Part shown: in pieces, positions 33,610 through 47,451 of the stretch
Layout: every line of letters begins with the position of its first letter
Position numbering within the stretch: the stretch's first letter is position 1
Made by a program: the position numbers and the translations under genes
Assembly: GCA_023548195.1 (NCBI GenBank)
Contig: JAJHZJ010000061.1
Coordinates: forward strand, 2,210,771-2,274,770
DNA length: 64,000 nt
Direction of reading: 5' to 3'
Origin: Bettongia penicillata ogilbyi
Taxonomy: Eukaryota; Chordata; Mammalia; Diprotodontia; Potoroidae
The notes under the pieces: model-generated
The model's database searches: none
Told to the model about the DNA's origin: nothing
The model's input: only the letters and a program-made list of their open reading frames with translations

Positions 33610-34030
33610 CACATACACGCGAATACAAACACATATCTGAGCCTGGCATTTAATGACCTTCACAATCTGGCTTGAAGCATTCTGTACTAAGTGCCCCTTC
33701 ACACATTTCATGTTTCAGCTAAGTTCATTTATATGTTGTTACCAGAAGTTGGGATTCCATCTTCCATTTCTGTGGCACAGGACATCCACATGCCTAGAAT
33801 AATATACTCTACACCTTAAAATCTTTAGGTTCGTTTATCAGACACCTCCCAAAGGAAGCCTTCCCTGATTCTTTAGTTAGCTTAGTTATCTTTCTTTTCT
33901 CAAATAATCTACTCGTTTATCTGTGTATAGTTAGTATATTCCCAGTAGAATGTAAACCCTTTGAGGGAAGGGATATCTTTTCATCCCAAATCTGAGAAAG
34001 ATAAAAACTTCATAAATGTTTGTTAATACA
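33400..34030 (+). mobile_element. L2 3' part, sense, with (GT)n inside
   Basis: tctgaccatgtatgtcattcctctgctcaaaaatctccaatgggtcc is the L2 ORF2 stretch equivalent to 60060-60110. It continues with ggcatttaatgaccttcacaatctggc, caaaggaagccttccctgatt and a 3' end ttcataaatgtttgttaat (34008-34026). Confidence 0.75.
33578..33606 (+). repeat. (GT)n microsatellite
   Basis: About 14 units within the L2 copy. Confidence 0.95.
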
Positions 34031-34034
34031 CAGA

Positions 34035-35680
34035 TGAAAGATGAGAGGAGGAAAGGATTACTTCTAGTTGGGAAGGGGATCAGGGAGGAGTCTAACTGAG
34101 GAGGTGGCAACTGTGCTGGGCTTCATCAAAGAAAGAATTTCATGGTGAGTTATTCTATTTTATAGAGAACATGTTCAAATACTTGGAGGAAAGAAAAGAC
34201 AGTATTAGATCAGGTTTCAGCTGGGCTGCAACATAAAATGTATGAAAGGGTGTATGTAGTATGAGATAAGATTGATGCCAGACAGCAATGCCATCTTAAG
34301 GAAGTTTTTTGTTTTTAAATCCTGTAGATGACATGGAGACAATGAAGCCTTTTCAAAAGGGTTCTGATACCATCACTTTACATGCTTTTTTTAATAAAGT
34401 TACTATAAATAGATCTAAAACAATGAGATTATGAAAGTCTTAAAATACTTTATAATTTAAAATCTATTGGTATCATATAACAACAAAGCAATGTTGGGTA
34501 AAGTGATTTACCAGTGAAAGTAAAAATGGGACATTCACATGAAGCTAGTTTTAATATCCATATGATATCCATATCCAATCCATGTCCTCCCACCCTGCCA
34601 AAACATTTGCTCCTAACCATCACTTTCTAACCGTTTGAGGATTTATTGACATACAAAAGCTACATGATTTGCTATCAGTGGGTGAAACTGCTAGGTTTCC
34701 TTCCACTTTAAATTGCCATCAGAACTCTCTCTAAAGTAGGGGAATGGTATGAAAGATGTTGGGAAAAGTAGAATTGTCAGGAATTGGCAATTGATTAAGT
34801 TTAGGAAGCTAAGGGAAGTAACATTCACAAATGACATGAGGCTACAAAATCTGAGTGAATAGGAGGATGGTAGTGTCCTCAACAGAAATAAGGAAGTTTG
34901 GAGGATAGTAATTTTTTTGGTGGGAGGTTGATATGATGTTCATTTTGGACAAGTTCAATTTGAGATACTGTCAGGCCATAAAGATGAAGATGCCCAAGAA
35001 GCAGCTAGCAAAACTGAGCTAAAGTTCAAAAGAGAGGTTAGGGAGAGAATATAGAGTTGGGAGTAAGCTGTTTAAAGATAACAATCAAATCTATGGGAAT
35101 GATTAAGAAGGAAGAGAGTAAAGAGAGAAGAGGAGAGGGCCCAAGCCAGAAATTTAGGAAAACCTTAAAGGGTAAGGGATGATGATGTAGAAAAAGAGAC
35201 TAAGAAGGATAAGACCTAATTCTAGAAAAAGAAAGAGAAAAGAATTATGTCCCAGAAATCTGTGAAAGAGAAAAAGCATCTACAAGGAGGCTGTGTCAGA
35301 GGCTGACATTTATTAGAGGATAAGCACTGAGAAAAGAGGGTTGATTTTAATGAGAAATCATTGATAACCTTTCAATGAACAGTCTAATATAGAGTGGTGA
35401 GATTGAAAGTAGTCTTTCAAAGGATTGATAAGGATAGATAATTCACTAGGAAATGAAAGGGAAGGAATATAAGACAATATTTTGAAGGAAGGGTTAAAAT
35501 AAACTTTTTTTTTAAACAAAGGAAGAAATTTAGACATGCCTGCATGCAATGAAGGAACCTATAAAGAAAGACTACATTCGAGGGTGGGCAGAGGAATGAT
35601 CATTTGGGGAAGTCAATAAATTTACAAATACTTATTAAGGACCTACTATGTGCTAGGCACTGTGCTAAGCTAACTTCTGA
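34035..35680 (-). mobile_element. L2 LINE fragments, antisense
   Basis: Purine-rich on the plus strand; the complement reads as worn L2. An L2 3' terminus lies at 35612-35672 (aatacttattaaggacctactatgtgctaggcactgtgctaagc), so at least two insertions are involved. Fragments are too worn to subdivide with confidence. Confidence 0.6.
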
Positions 35681-35964
35681 CTACCAAGTCAGAGGTTGGT
35701 CATTTCTTCCTCAGAGACTAGAATAAATGAAGAGAGAACAGGTGGAAATCTAGAGGGATCCACAGAAAGAAGATTTTATAACTTTCACAGACTAGTTCTT
35801 CGATTTTTTTTAGAATATAAATAGGATAGAGTTCCTAATGAATGGCTGAGTTATAGTAATATTTTTAAAGCTTTACTCTCTCAAAAAACTTGTAGCTACA
35901 TCTAAAAGACTAAAAAAAAAATACTTGTAAATAGTAGTTGCCAAGACTCTTCTAAAATTTCCAT

Positions 35965-36205
35965 AATAATAATAGCTCACACTTGTAAATTTCTTTAAGG
36001 TTTACAAAGCACTTTCTCAAAACAATCCTGTGAGTTAGGCAATAAAAGTATTGTTTTCTTTTTTCATTTTACAAATGAGAAAACAGTCCCAAAGAAGTTA
36101 AATGACTTGCACATGTCATTTACTCAGCTAGTTCTGTTTCAGACAATTCAAATACAGCTCTCCTTACTCTGGATCAAGCTCTTTTCCCATTATACCCCAA
36201 GGATT
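35965..36205 (-). repeat. MIR, antisense, nearly complete
   Basis: ataataatagctcacacttgtaaat ... tacaaagcactttctc ... acaatcctgtgag ... cattttacaaatgagaaaac ... gttaaatgacttgcac is the complement of the MIR consensus over most of its length. Confidence 0.75.
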
Positions 36206-37020
36206 CTTTTTTATTCATATATGCCTACACAAATATAATTGAATTTACAACTTGTGAACGTACAAATCAGAAATCTCAAAGGAATATTATGAAAAGGCAA
36301 TTACTTCCTTCAATCTAATGTATCCTCAAATTGAACAAAACAATATACTCAATGAACGAAACAATATACTTAATGTTCATTCAATTTTCAAATTTTATTT
36401 GTGAGTCATGTCAAATATTAATAATAGACCTACCTAATATAAATTCAGTATTATGTGAAAAAACTTAATAAGCATTGGAATATAACATGAGGTAAGACCT
36501 ATTTCCACCAATCATTTTAAACGTATGATTTGTTTCCCTCTTAATGACGTGTTTTTATTTTATTATTTTTATCTGACTAAAAATTGTTTTAATGTGAAAA
36601 AGGGAAAAAATGTTTCAATTCAACTTAGAAGAAAAATCTTAGTCTCTCACAAATATCCAGGTATTAAAAAGCAATTCAAAAGTTAAGTTAAAGCTAAGTA
36701 AAATCACATTCCCTTGAACTTTTTAGCACTGGAAAAGGTTACCTTCACAGCAGTCTTAAAAAGGAAATCCAATATATGATAGCTGACAATTGCAAACTAA
36801 TCCCTACCTTATTTTCTACCTTATTTTTTGTGAACCGCAAAGTAAGGCCAATAGACAGCCTAAGATGGATCTCAGGTCTAGGACAAGCTTTTCAAGCCTA
36901 ATCAAAGGGGTGTAAAAAACATAAATAAAAAGATGAAAGTGTCTTTGCTTTTATTTATGGTAAAAAAAAAAAATCAGTGAAAGGCTAGAAAAGAAGTGAG
37001 ATGTTCCATAGGGGAAGGTT
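36206..37020. other. No recognisable feature
   Basis: AT-rich, repeat-poor intron sequence leading into the candidate conserved block. Confidence 0.5.
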
Positions 37021-37029
37021 AAGTCTGAT

Positions 37030-37340
37030 GCTAATGCTTACTTAAAATGGTGACAGTCTGGAGTACTGAAGCCTTGCTGGGCTGCTTTAATTTCTCCCTG
37101 GAATAGCTCTCTCCCAACCTTCTGCAGCACATCAAAGTCTCTGGAGCTCAATTAAAATTGGATTATATTGAAATGCTCTATCTACGGGCCTGTGTGCTCA
37201 CTAACACTTCTCTCCCAGTAATACTCCAGATGACAGTTGCCCATCCCAATTTAAACAGTTGTCATAGAGACGGTGAACTAAAGCAGCAGTAGCTAACAAT
37301 ACAAAGGAAAGGTAAGTTACATGTAAGGGTTCTGGTGAAC
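37030..37340. promoter_or_regulatory. Candidate conserved non-coding element 1
   Basis: A balanced-composition, repeat-free and non-coding block inside AT-rich intron. It contains several AATTA/TAAT homeodomain-type cores (ctcaattaaaattgg, 37147-37161) and a GC-richer body. By analogy with the enhancer-rich introns of NBEA around MAB21L1 it could be a developmental enhancer. This is inference from composition and context only. Confidence 0.4.
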
Positions 37341-37869
37341 GAAGGCTTGCTTTTCAACAATGCTGTTTATGCCCCCAATGGCTAAACGGAACAGACAGAA
37401 AAGCACTATCAAGATCTCTATGGATATAAATTCAGTTAAGCTTTTCAATTAGTTTATTTTACTATAAGATGCTTACATTTTAACATTTTGATATGTACTA
37501 ACTACTTAAAAATACCTAGAATTTCCTGCTTTTCCCAAAGGAGGGTAACTATCAACTATGACTAATATTTTGTAAATCAAAGCTATCAATATATTCTTTC
37601 TAATTCTAAATTCACCATGATAAGAATAAGTCATCTGATAAAGTTTATCTTTTTTTCTAACCTTAGTGTTTAAATTCCAATTATGAAATAATATGAAATA
37701 TATGCATGAAAATTTGTTACTTTCAAATACTCACTGAAGAAGCAAAATTTATTGCTAAATCACAATTCAGAATTTATTTCTGGTTTTAATTAGTGAGTAA
37801 TCTATAATCTTGTGTAATTTTTCTTTACGAAATCAAAGCCTATCAGCACACCCAGAAAATGCTGGCAGC

Positions 37870-38580
37870 TTCCTTAAAAGACTAAGAATGAAGACAGTTT
37901 AAAGTTTTGGCAGCATTGGAAAGCAATGTATTTGACCATGTCGATTGCTAGTAATGATATTATGTTCTCATGTAGATGGCATGTTTCTGGCACTATAAAA
38001 GGTTTAACCTCTTTTTGTAATTGGCTTATTGCAAGTCCCCAGATTGTTTTTTCTACCATTGTGCTGATCACCATGGAAATGCGCAATTATTGCTATTTTA
38101 CAGTATTGTACAATATTTCTTTTAAGCCTTCGCTAACTGTGCTCGTGCTCTCATGGGAAGGCTGTGTTAGAATTTTGAAGCAGCAACAAGGCCGAGTGCA
38201 CAAAGTGCAGGCCAAAGGGGAAGAAAACAAAAATGTGTCAGAAAATCTAAAAACTGCACAGATCAAAATTTGTCAAAACAAGGCCCTGGTTTAAACCAAC
38301 AAGAAGGGCCCCTCCAGCTTGGGCCTTGACAAAGCACAGCCTTTATATTTATTTATTTATTTTTTTATTTTTAGCCCAGCTGTAGAAAATACCATCTAAT
38401 GAACCTGTCTGGGGCGGCTGTCCCCATCCTGTCAGGCATGTCAGGAAATGACAAGCACTGGGGACAGGCCGCCGCCAGTCATCGACAGGCCTGCCAGCTG
38501 GAGAGTTCAGCCCCAATCTAATCACACCACCAGAAAATAACTTTCACGCTTTCAGCCTGACAGGATGGACTCAAGGAAAA
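37870..38580. promoter_or_regulatory. Candidate conserved non-coding element 2
   Basis: Repeat-free except for an ATTT run at 38345-38372. Contains the most GC-rich stretch of the intron (about 38405-38520). Within it are two related motifs, GCGGCTGTCCCCATCCTGTC and, inverted, gggacaggccgccgcc (38460-38476). The 122-codon plus-strand frame 37926-38294 has no protein features I recognise. Confidence 0.45.
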
Positions 38581-38599
38581 AAAAATTAGGACTGGAAAC

Positions 38600-39740
38600 A
38601 ATGCTTTTTGTTTCAATTACATACCTTTTTCACACAGTAATTAAAAAGAATCTATTGGCACATGCATTTCATGCTGCTTCACATTAATGCAACTCAGTGT
38701 AAATGTCATTATTAAAATAAAAAAGCAGATGCAGAAGTTGTCTAGATAATGTGGATAGAGAGAAAACAGGAGTAAGACTACCTCTGTCACTTCTTTGAAA
38801 GCTATACTTCTGAAACATCATTTAAAAATTTTTAGTTTTTATGGTTTAAATTGTACTGCTGTCTATAAACACAATCAGGTGTAGGATCTATAGATGACAC
38901 AGAGTCACTACTTTCTTTTTATTTGAGAGATGAAAAGAGTACTAGGAGACACTGGTGTTTTCTCATGGCAGTGGAATATTTTCTGTGTTCGGTTATATTT
39001 GGAAGGAAAGTATTATTAAGAAAAAATTTAGTAGACTGAGGGTACATGACTCCAATAAAAGAGGTTAAAAGTGTATATGTGTAGGAATCATTTAAAGCCC
39101 TCTGTATTTGTCTACACTCTCAAATAACACAGCAAATTTATTCATTGCTTCAATCAGTTATTTTAGATAATTATCAATTTATTGTTTTGGAATCAGAGAG
39201 GCAACAGTTGGAATTATTCAATATTCTGAATGACAACAGATTAGTTTCATGAAAGGACAGGTGGATGTCAAAAGGTATGACATTTGTTCATTATATGCCT
39301 AAGTATTAGTAAATTAAGATGCATTTTTATATATTCACTTCCTTCATATGTGCTTGTGTTTTTAGGAATATTTCATGATGTACTGTCAATATTCAACACT
39401 AAAAAGCTTTGCCAAGTACTTACATATCAGTATATAATAGATATAAATTTTCATCTAGAAAATTTATATCCATTAGTACATATCAACCATATGAAGATGT
39501 ATATATGTGCATGGATATGTGTACATGCACATATATATGCATGTACTCATGGATGTGTGTACTTAGAATACATTTTGAATGACAATCACTTTCTTATTTA
39601 AAAAGAACTCAACTTTCAAGTCAAAATAGAAATTTAGTATACAGAAGGCTAATGAGTTCCAGAAGGTTAAGCAAACAAAGGTAGCAAAACTGTGTTTAAT
39701 CTAGGTTTCTTATATGGATCCCATTAGTACAGGAAACTCC
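38600..39740. other. No recognisable feature
   Basis: AT-rich. Short TATA/CATA-rich low-complexity patch at 39480-39560. Confidence 0.5.
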
Positions 39741-39749
39741 CAGACAACA

Positions 39750-39925
39750 AAACTCCCTCCTATCAATGCAGGTCATCACCTTCTTTGCAACTCAGAGACA
39801 GTTACAAAGAGAACCGAGAAGTTAAATGACCTGTTGAGGGGTAACACATCCAGTATGTGTCAGAGGTGGAAAGAGAATCCAGGTCTTTCTGGTGTTAAGG
39901 CTGCTTTCTATTCAATATACCACAG
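39750..39925 (-). repeat. MIR-like SINE, antisense
   Basis: gaagttaaatgacctgttgaggggtaac ... agaggtggaaagagaatccaggtc ... caatataccaca is antisense MIR/SINE core. Confidence 0.6.
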
Positions 39926-40392
39926 TGTCTTTCTATTTTAACATTAAGAAAAGTAATAATATATTAAGTTCAACTATATTTCTCAAACTGGCTTTTACAA
40001 TTATCTTGTTGAAATCATGGAATATATCTATATATTAATGTTATGCACTTACATTTACCTGAAAGATCCCAAAGGTTATGTTTCATACAGTATAAAGTCA
40101 GCTCACTCACACTAAAGATTCTTCTAAATAGAACACTATGCTTAATATATTAATTTTAAGTTAATATATTGACTAAAATATTGAGAACTCTGAAACACAA
40201 TATTATTATCAAGCTGATGTCACAGATAGGTAGAATGTACTAACTGAAATGAAAATGCTTCTAGAAGAACAAAGTTAACAATGCCGCTCATTCAAAAGTG
40301 CCATGAGAAGACAGAAATTCCATTTTATATTCAATTTGGAAGATAAATGAGGTGAAAAGGGTATACTCTGCAACTTCACATTTTCATATTAT

Positions 40393-40425
40393 ACATACAC
40401 ACACACACACACACATGCACACACA
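40393..40425 (+). repeat. (AC)n microsatellite
   Basis: About ten clean AC units followed by interrupted ones. Confidence 0.9.
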
Positions 40426-40929
40426 TATTTTGGATGTGTAGCAATTTTATTCAAACATCCATGTGTGATTTTGTCATTAGATTACTCAGTACTGCTTTAT
40501 TTAATTCATTTCATTCATGTAGGTGTAAAGAGAACCATGGCCTCTTGACCTCAATTTTCACTTAAAGAAACAAATTTCTTTTTTGCAAACTAATGTAATT
40601 TTTCTTCTGTCAACCTTCAACCCTCAAAATATTAACCTCCTTCTTATTATAGTAAATATTCATGTTCTGTCACCCAAATTTACTTACAATTAATGAAAAT
40701 TCCTCATTTTAATCAAGTGATGAAATTGTTTATGTTCTTATTTATTCCAAAGTTATTAAAAATAGCTATATCCTGAGTTATTTTTGTTTCTGCATAAACA
40801 TAATTTAATTTATGTCTATATTTGGAACTTTTTAGTGTTAGAAATAAGCTAAAGGAAGAAGAGGCACACAGAGCTGAGGTCTGATTATGCGTTTTCTAAC
40901 AAATATCAATGCGTGTAAACACTTAGCAG

Positions 40930-41185
40930 CTATGTGGAAATGCCAATGTACTGCTGATTCCAGAGTCAGTAATAGCAGAATTCAAATGCTATTTCATACC
41001 TCTCTAAGATGTGTGGTCTTGGCCAAGTAACTAAACTGCTCTTAACCTCAGTTTTCTCATTTGTAAAATGGGGATACATCTACCTCTTAGGGTTACTGTG
41101 AGGATCATGAGATAGCAGATGGAAATTGCTTCATAAACCTGAAAACAATATATAAATGCTATCTATTATTAGCTATTCTGCATGA
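40930..41185 (+). repeat. MIR, sense
   Basis: ttggccaagtaactaaactgctc, ctcagttttctcatttgtaaaatggggata and gggttactgtgaggatcatgag, followed by ataaatgctatctattatta. Confidence 0.8.
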
Positions 41186-41639
41186 TAATGACTTGAGGTA
41201 TGCCTCTGGGGAAACAGTTGTACTGTTCTGTCTCTTTTAGATTCAACATGTAAGAAAAAGGCATATCCTTTGAATAAAACTATTTTGCAACAGATTAACC
41301 AACAAAATGGAAAATTAAGTATATATCTGAAAAGTTTCAAATAAATCTACCAAATAAAATGATTTGCTGAAAGCAGGCACAGTAAGAGCAAATCTGTTTC
41401 AGTGATAAAGTTCTTAAATATGCAATCAACACAATAGCGTGGGTCCTCCATATCAATTCAACAGATGCCATGTGGAAACAGCAATCATTTCAGTGTTAGA
41501 AAAAAATTCTCAACATACTTAATTTTGGTGGTGTTAATATATAATGCCAACAATCTTGATAATTAGTAACAAATAGATGACTGCCTACATTTTTCATCTT
41601 TAAAATGGACAATTAACATACAGTAAACATATATAATGC

Positions 41640-41910
41640 ATTGAAAAATAATAATAGATGATATTCATGTAGTATTTGAAAATTGGGGTTTGTGATATAT
41701 TTTCCACACATTACCTTATTTGATTCCAACAATTTTGTTATGTAAATACTATAGATAGTATTAGTATCTCCAGTTTACAGAAGAATAAACTGTAACTTAG
41801 GGAAATTAACTAACATTCTCAGGGTTACTAAACTAATAAGTAGCAAAGGTGGGCTTTGAATGCAGATCTGTCTGCCTACAAGGTCAATACTTTTCCAGTA
41901 TGCCATATTG
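41640..41910 (-). repeat. MIR, antisense
   Basis: tccagtttacagaagaataaactgtaacttaggg ... gggttactaaactaataagtagcaaaggtgggctttgaatgcagatctgtctg is the MIR complement. Confidence 0.75.
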
Positions 41911-42039
41911 TTTGCTAAGGAAAGCAAGTAAGTTTATTTTTAAAGCTGAAAATACTATAATGAATGCTTTTTCAATTATTTTCTATATACACATAAATAT
42001 GGGAAAGTCACAGTATGGGGAGATCACCTGAGACACATG

Positions 42040-43443
<1,404 letters not shown>

Positions 43444-44560
43444 AGTCAGAGACTGGATTTGATTCTAGGTCATGACTATTCCATGGCCACCATGCTTTCT
43501 CTAAAAAGTAAATCAGTAGCTTCTTTGTAAAATCAATATACTATGTAAAATGGTATTATATTTTACGTTTTTAATAATGATACATGTAATAATGAATGCC
43601 TATTCAAACATTTCATTAGAAAAAAAATTCAAATGTTACTCTATACTATTCACCTATTTCACAGAAAAATTTGAGTTTACTGAGTATGCAAGAATATGAC
43701 AAATTCAAAGTAGTAAGTGAAGGTGAATTGAGGTCAGTTTAAAAGAATACAACTGTGTCCCCAAGTAAAAGCAGCAGGTGCACTCCTGAAAAGTATTATG
43801 TATATTAATGTATTTATTTAATCACCAGAGGCAGCAAACTAATTCTCCATACTTGGAATACAATTGGATACTCAGGAATGGGGCAAAGTGGATGAAAAAG
43901 ATGAGAAGTGTGGGAAGGAAATAAAAAGTACATAAAAAGATGGCATGCCATCTTGAACCCGTCTTGATTTCTCTGACAGATTTAATGAGAAGCAGTTTCA
44001 TTCTTTGGAAAATTGTAACTAGGAAGAAGGGAAACTGGCTGCCTCCAGTCTGTCTCACAAACATTAACTCATACATTCTACAAATCAGATTAATTTGTCT
44101 TAACCAGTTTTTTTTTAAGATAAATGTTTTCAAGAAAAGTTAGGCCTTCTGTTTTTTCCTACAGTAATAGTTTATTTTTTTTTTAAATAATAGTGAGATA
44201 CAGCTTCCTGCTGCTCTAAAGATCTTCAAGTTCATAAGATTAAAGCTTAGAGAGCAGGTCACAGAACTCCAGCAACATCTTGCCTAGATATCTCTAGATC
44301 TGGCTATACTCTAGGGAGCATTTGCTAAAACACCTACCAACTCCATTCTACTCCCAGGTAATACTAATGTCGAACTTCAACATGGCCCTAGCTCCTAGTG
44401 CAGTGGTGCAATGCCGTTCTGCTCACTATAAACAACATAACCAAGAATAGTTTGCTTCTTCTATGATGAACCTTCTACCACTGCTGAAATTACTAATCTA
44501 GTGCTGAAAGAAAACTTCTGACTCATTATCTAAATCAATCGAGTACTTAATAAGAGTGCA
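43444..44560. other. No recognisable feature
   Basis: AT-rich intron. The minus-strand frame at 43822-44133 has no recognisable domain. Confidence 0.5.
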
Positions 44561-44564
44561 TAAT

Positions 44565-44615
44565 TTCTACTTTATAAAAATTTCTACTTTATAAATTTCT
44601 ACTTTATAAAAAGCA
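44565..44615 (+). repeat. Short tandem repeat, about 17-bp unit, three copies
   Basis: Unit tttctactttataaaaa is repeated at about 44566, 44581 and 44596. Confidence 0.9.
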
Positions 44616-44689
44616 CATGATCCAATAGATCAGCAAATATAAAAAAAACATATTTATGCAGCATAAAGTGATTACAAATTTATACAATA

Positions 44690-45560
44690 TGGTGAAATAC
44701 ATGGTAGTTTTAGAGGTAGGACATTAGTTGTTGAAGGAATTAAGAAAGGATTCATGTAGATGATGGGGGCTTAAATGCATCCTAAAGGAAGAAAGGAAAT
44801 GGTGTGAATGAAAGAAGGGGTTGAATGTGAGATGTTGTAGGAGGAAGAATGTCAAGATATGGCAACAAGTTGAATATGTGTACTGAAAAAGAGTGAAGAG
44901 TTCAGGATAATGCTAAAATTATGAATCCAAGAGACTGGAAAGACAATGAGGCCTTCAACAGAAACAGAAAGGTTTGAAAAGAGGGAAGGTTTGGGAGAGA
45001 AAACAATGAGATCAGTTTTAGGCTGGTTTTTGAGGCAATTAGTGATGTAGACTTAAAGTTCAAGGAAAAGAGGCTGACTTCTGCAGAGAGATGACCTGGG
45101 ATAAAACCTTTGGGAACACCCAGTTAGGGGTTGTGACATATGCTTTATATGATAAGCCAACAAAATAGACTGAGAAAGAGCAGTTGGACAAGTAGGAGGT
45201 GAAGCAAGAGAGGAGCACCATGAAAACAGACAAGAGCTTCTGTGAGGAAAGCATGGTCAGCAGGGCCAAACCAAGCAAATATATTGATACAGGGCCAAAA
45301 AAAGACCACCACATTGGGCAGAGGTCATTGGTTATTCTGGAGAGAGCAATTTCAAATGAGTGATTTAGTAATAAGCCAGAATGCAAAGTATTAAGGAGTA
45401 AGAGGAGAGGAAGTAGTTGCAGTTAAGTGGAGAAATTTTTTCCTAGGAGTTTGGCTGAGAAAGTAAAGAGAGATATAGGAAAATAGCTTGAGGGTAATGG
45501 AGGGGGTGTGGTGAAAGCTTTTAAGGATGAGGGGAGACTAAGGCATGTTAGAAGGATAAT
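44690..45560 (-). mobile_element. L2 LINE, antisense
   Basis: Purine-rich plus strand. Its complement carries worn L2 ORF blocks, e.g. the region at 45415-45480 (agtttggctgagaaag) and 44760-44830 (aaatgcatcctaaaggaagaaagg). The 108-codon minus-strand frame 45386-45060 is low-quality L2 remnant. Confidence 0.55.
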
Positions 45561-45574
45561 AAAGATTCATATGG

Positions 45575-46015
45575 TAATACTGGATTTTGTTATGGACTTA
45601 CCACATTCCAGGGACAAGAATGATGATACTAGTTGTGGCAAACACTCATAACTAGGAATGGCTTACTCCTGTGGTAGACCTTTCACTTCTGCTGAGACTG
45701 TTCAACTCTTTCTGAAATCCATTTTTTGGCTCCATAGTTTTCCTTTTCATATCACAGCTGAGCAAGGCCCTCAGTTTATCTTTCATTTTCCTAATCATAC
45801 TTCTTCTAGTAAAAATTCCCCATTTCGTGGCACTGCCCTTTCTTGTCAGATGGGCATAGTGGATAAATTAGATGCTTGAACAATGTCAAATTCAACACAC
45901 CCCATCATTAAAGAAAACCAGTTATCCTACTTCCTACCATAAAACTGTTATGATAATAATTATTTATCTATTCAGAACATGAACATATGGCTTCCATAGC
46001 TAGACCCTGTAACTA
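45575..46015 (+). pseudogene. Ty3/gypsy retrotransposon integrase fragment (fossil)
   Basis: Sense translation aligns with the integrase core of chromovirus-type gypsy elements. It shows ILDFVMDLPHSRDKN (first catalytic Asp region), SAETVQLFLKSIFWLHSFP (45691-45748) and HITAEQGPQFIFHF (usual S-D-R-G-x-Q-F, second Asp changed to Glu). QMGIVDKLDA follows (usual PQTDGQTERVN; one residue lost, the Glu replaced by Asp), then ENQLSYFLP and YDNNYLSIQ (usual LPLAEFAYNNxYHSSI). Stops lie before 45658, after 45879 and at about 45943. Integrase inserts element DNA into the host; here all catalytic positions but the first are lost. Ty3/gypsy elements are extinct in mammals apart from ancient relics and domesticated genes. 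No LTR or other pol domains are seen nearby. Confidence 0.7.
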
Positions 46016-47142
46016 CTGACAAACAGGAATAGTTTAGAAGCTTCACCATCTTCAGGCTCATATCTGACTTTCCTCTGAATACTTAACTGCTATTAGGCTT
46101 TCCTGTTAACTAGAGGACTAAGGCATTTTTTCCATCATTCAGACACTAAGCTCTGTGGCCTAACTGGATAGGACTACCATTTACATTATGCATCTATTCT
46201 ATATTCTAACAGCTCTTGTAGTGATGCATTCATTTTTGTGCCAAACTCTATCTGCTGAATCCTTGTTCAATCTGATTAATGAAAAGATGAAAATAATAAG
46301 ATAGTTCAGAGGTCATAGATTCATATAGGTGTTGAAATTACATGACTGGGAGGGACCTGGACTTGAGGAGTACGTGAACCAGGATACAACATATATGGTT
46401 CAGAAACAACAGGAACTTTTCACTAACACAACCCCGCTAAGCATTGGCCTTGAGTTCCATCAAGGCAGTCAGAGGTGGGACAGAAGGTAGACAGATGTGG
46501 ATGGTATCTAGGCCCGCATCAGTACTGATGTAACTGAGAAAGGGGAGAAGTATGACTAGAAACCAAAACTAATGGAAAAAAGTTGCTTCTGGAATAATCA
46601 CTTGTTCATATTCTGTAACTTATATTACTAGCTCTGTCTCAATAGTCCCAGATTGCCAGCTTGATCACTGTTCTAGCCTCTGTTTCATGACGCCTGTTCT
46701 CACCAGTTACCACTTTGGTTTGAGCTCAGCACACCATTTTATGCCTACTCTTCTCAGTTCAATGGGTTTTCTGCTCTTTCTCCCTCTTCTACTCCTCAGG
46801 GAAGTTCACTTTATCTAGGTCTCTTAATTGCCCTTAAACACCAATATTCCTTGGATCCATCATTACAGGGGATTAAAATTTGAAAATTTATGCAGCTGTT
46901 ATTTTGTGCCCCAGAATAGACTTATCACTATTAACTGACATCAATTTAAATTTAGGCCATCATTCCAACCTCTGAAAATGGCTTTAGATACTATTTCTAC
47001 TACCTCATATGACATACTTCTCAAAGCTTTGTCACCTACAATTTTGATTAAAATTCCTTCAGCTAAGTAATGGATAAAATTTCTGAACATAGAAAAGTAA
47101 AAGAGAAAAAGCATGGTGACATTGCAGATATTCCTTTGGGTC
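46016..47142. other. No recognisable feature
   Basis: Could contain further remnants of the gypsy element, but nothing can be shown. Confidence 0.4.
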
Positions 47143-47148
47143 AACATC

Positions 47149-47451
47149 TGTAAGGGAATTACCAACCCCCAGCCTCTTGGATGGCATTCACTGGTCATGA
47201 CTCAGGTAAACTGAGGCAGGGAGACTGGTAAGGCATGAACAAGATGGCGCTGGGAGGAAGGGTTCCGCCTCTGTTTTGCTCAAGGCTATTTTCCCGGGCT
47301 TTTCAGAGAACAAAGAAGGCAAAAATGTTTTTTGGCGGAACCCTTCCTCCCAGCGCCATCTTGTTCATGCCTTACCAGTCTCCCCTCAGTTTACCTGAGT
47401 CGTGACCAATGAATGCCGTCCAAGAGGCTGGGGGTTGGCAATTCCCTTACA
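47149..47451. mobile_element. 303-bp palindromic element with TG...CA ends and 6-bp target duplication
   Basis: Arms 47149-47269 and 47334-47451 are inverted repeats differing at four transitions and one 3-bp indel (about 97% identical). They are separated by a 64-bp loop. The ends are TGTAAGGGAATT and its complement AATTCCCTTACA. AACATC occurs immediately outside both ends (47143-47148 and 47452-47457), indicating one insertion event. The arm is much more GC-rich than the surroundings and contains GATGGCGCTGGGAGGAAGG. No coding capacity. It could be a MITE with very long terminal inverted repeats, or a retroviral insertion whose two LTR parts are head to head; TG...CA plus 6-bp duplication fits class II retroviral integration. 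Confidence 0.85.

Noticed and set aside
37926..38294. 122-codon plus-strand frame in the candidate conserved block
   Set aside because: No domain, no splice context or codon pattern. More likely non-coding conserved DNA.
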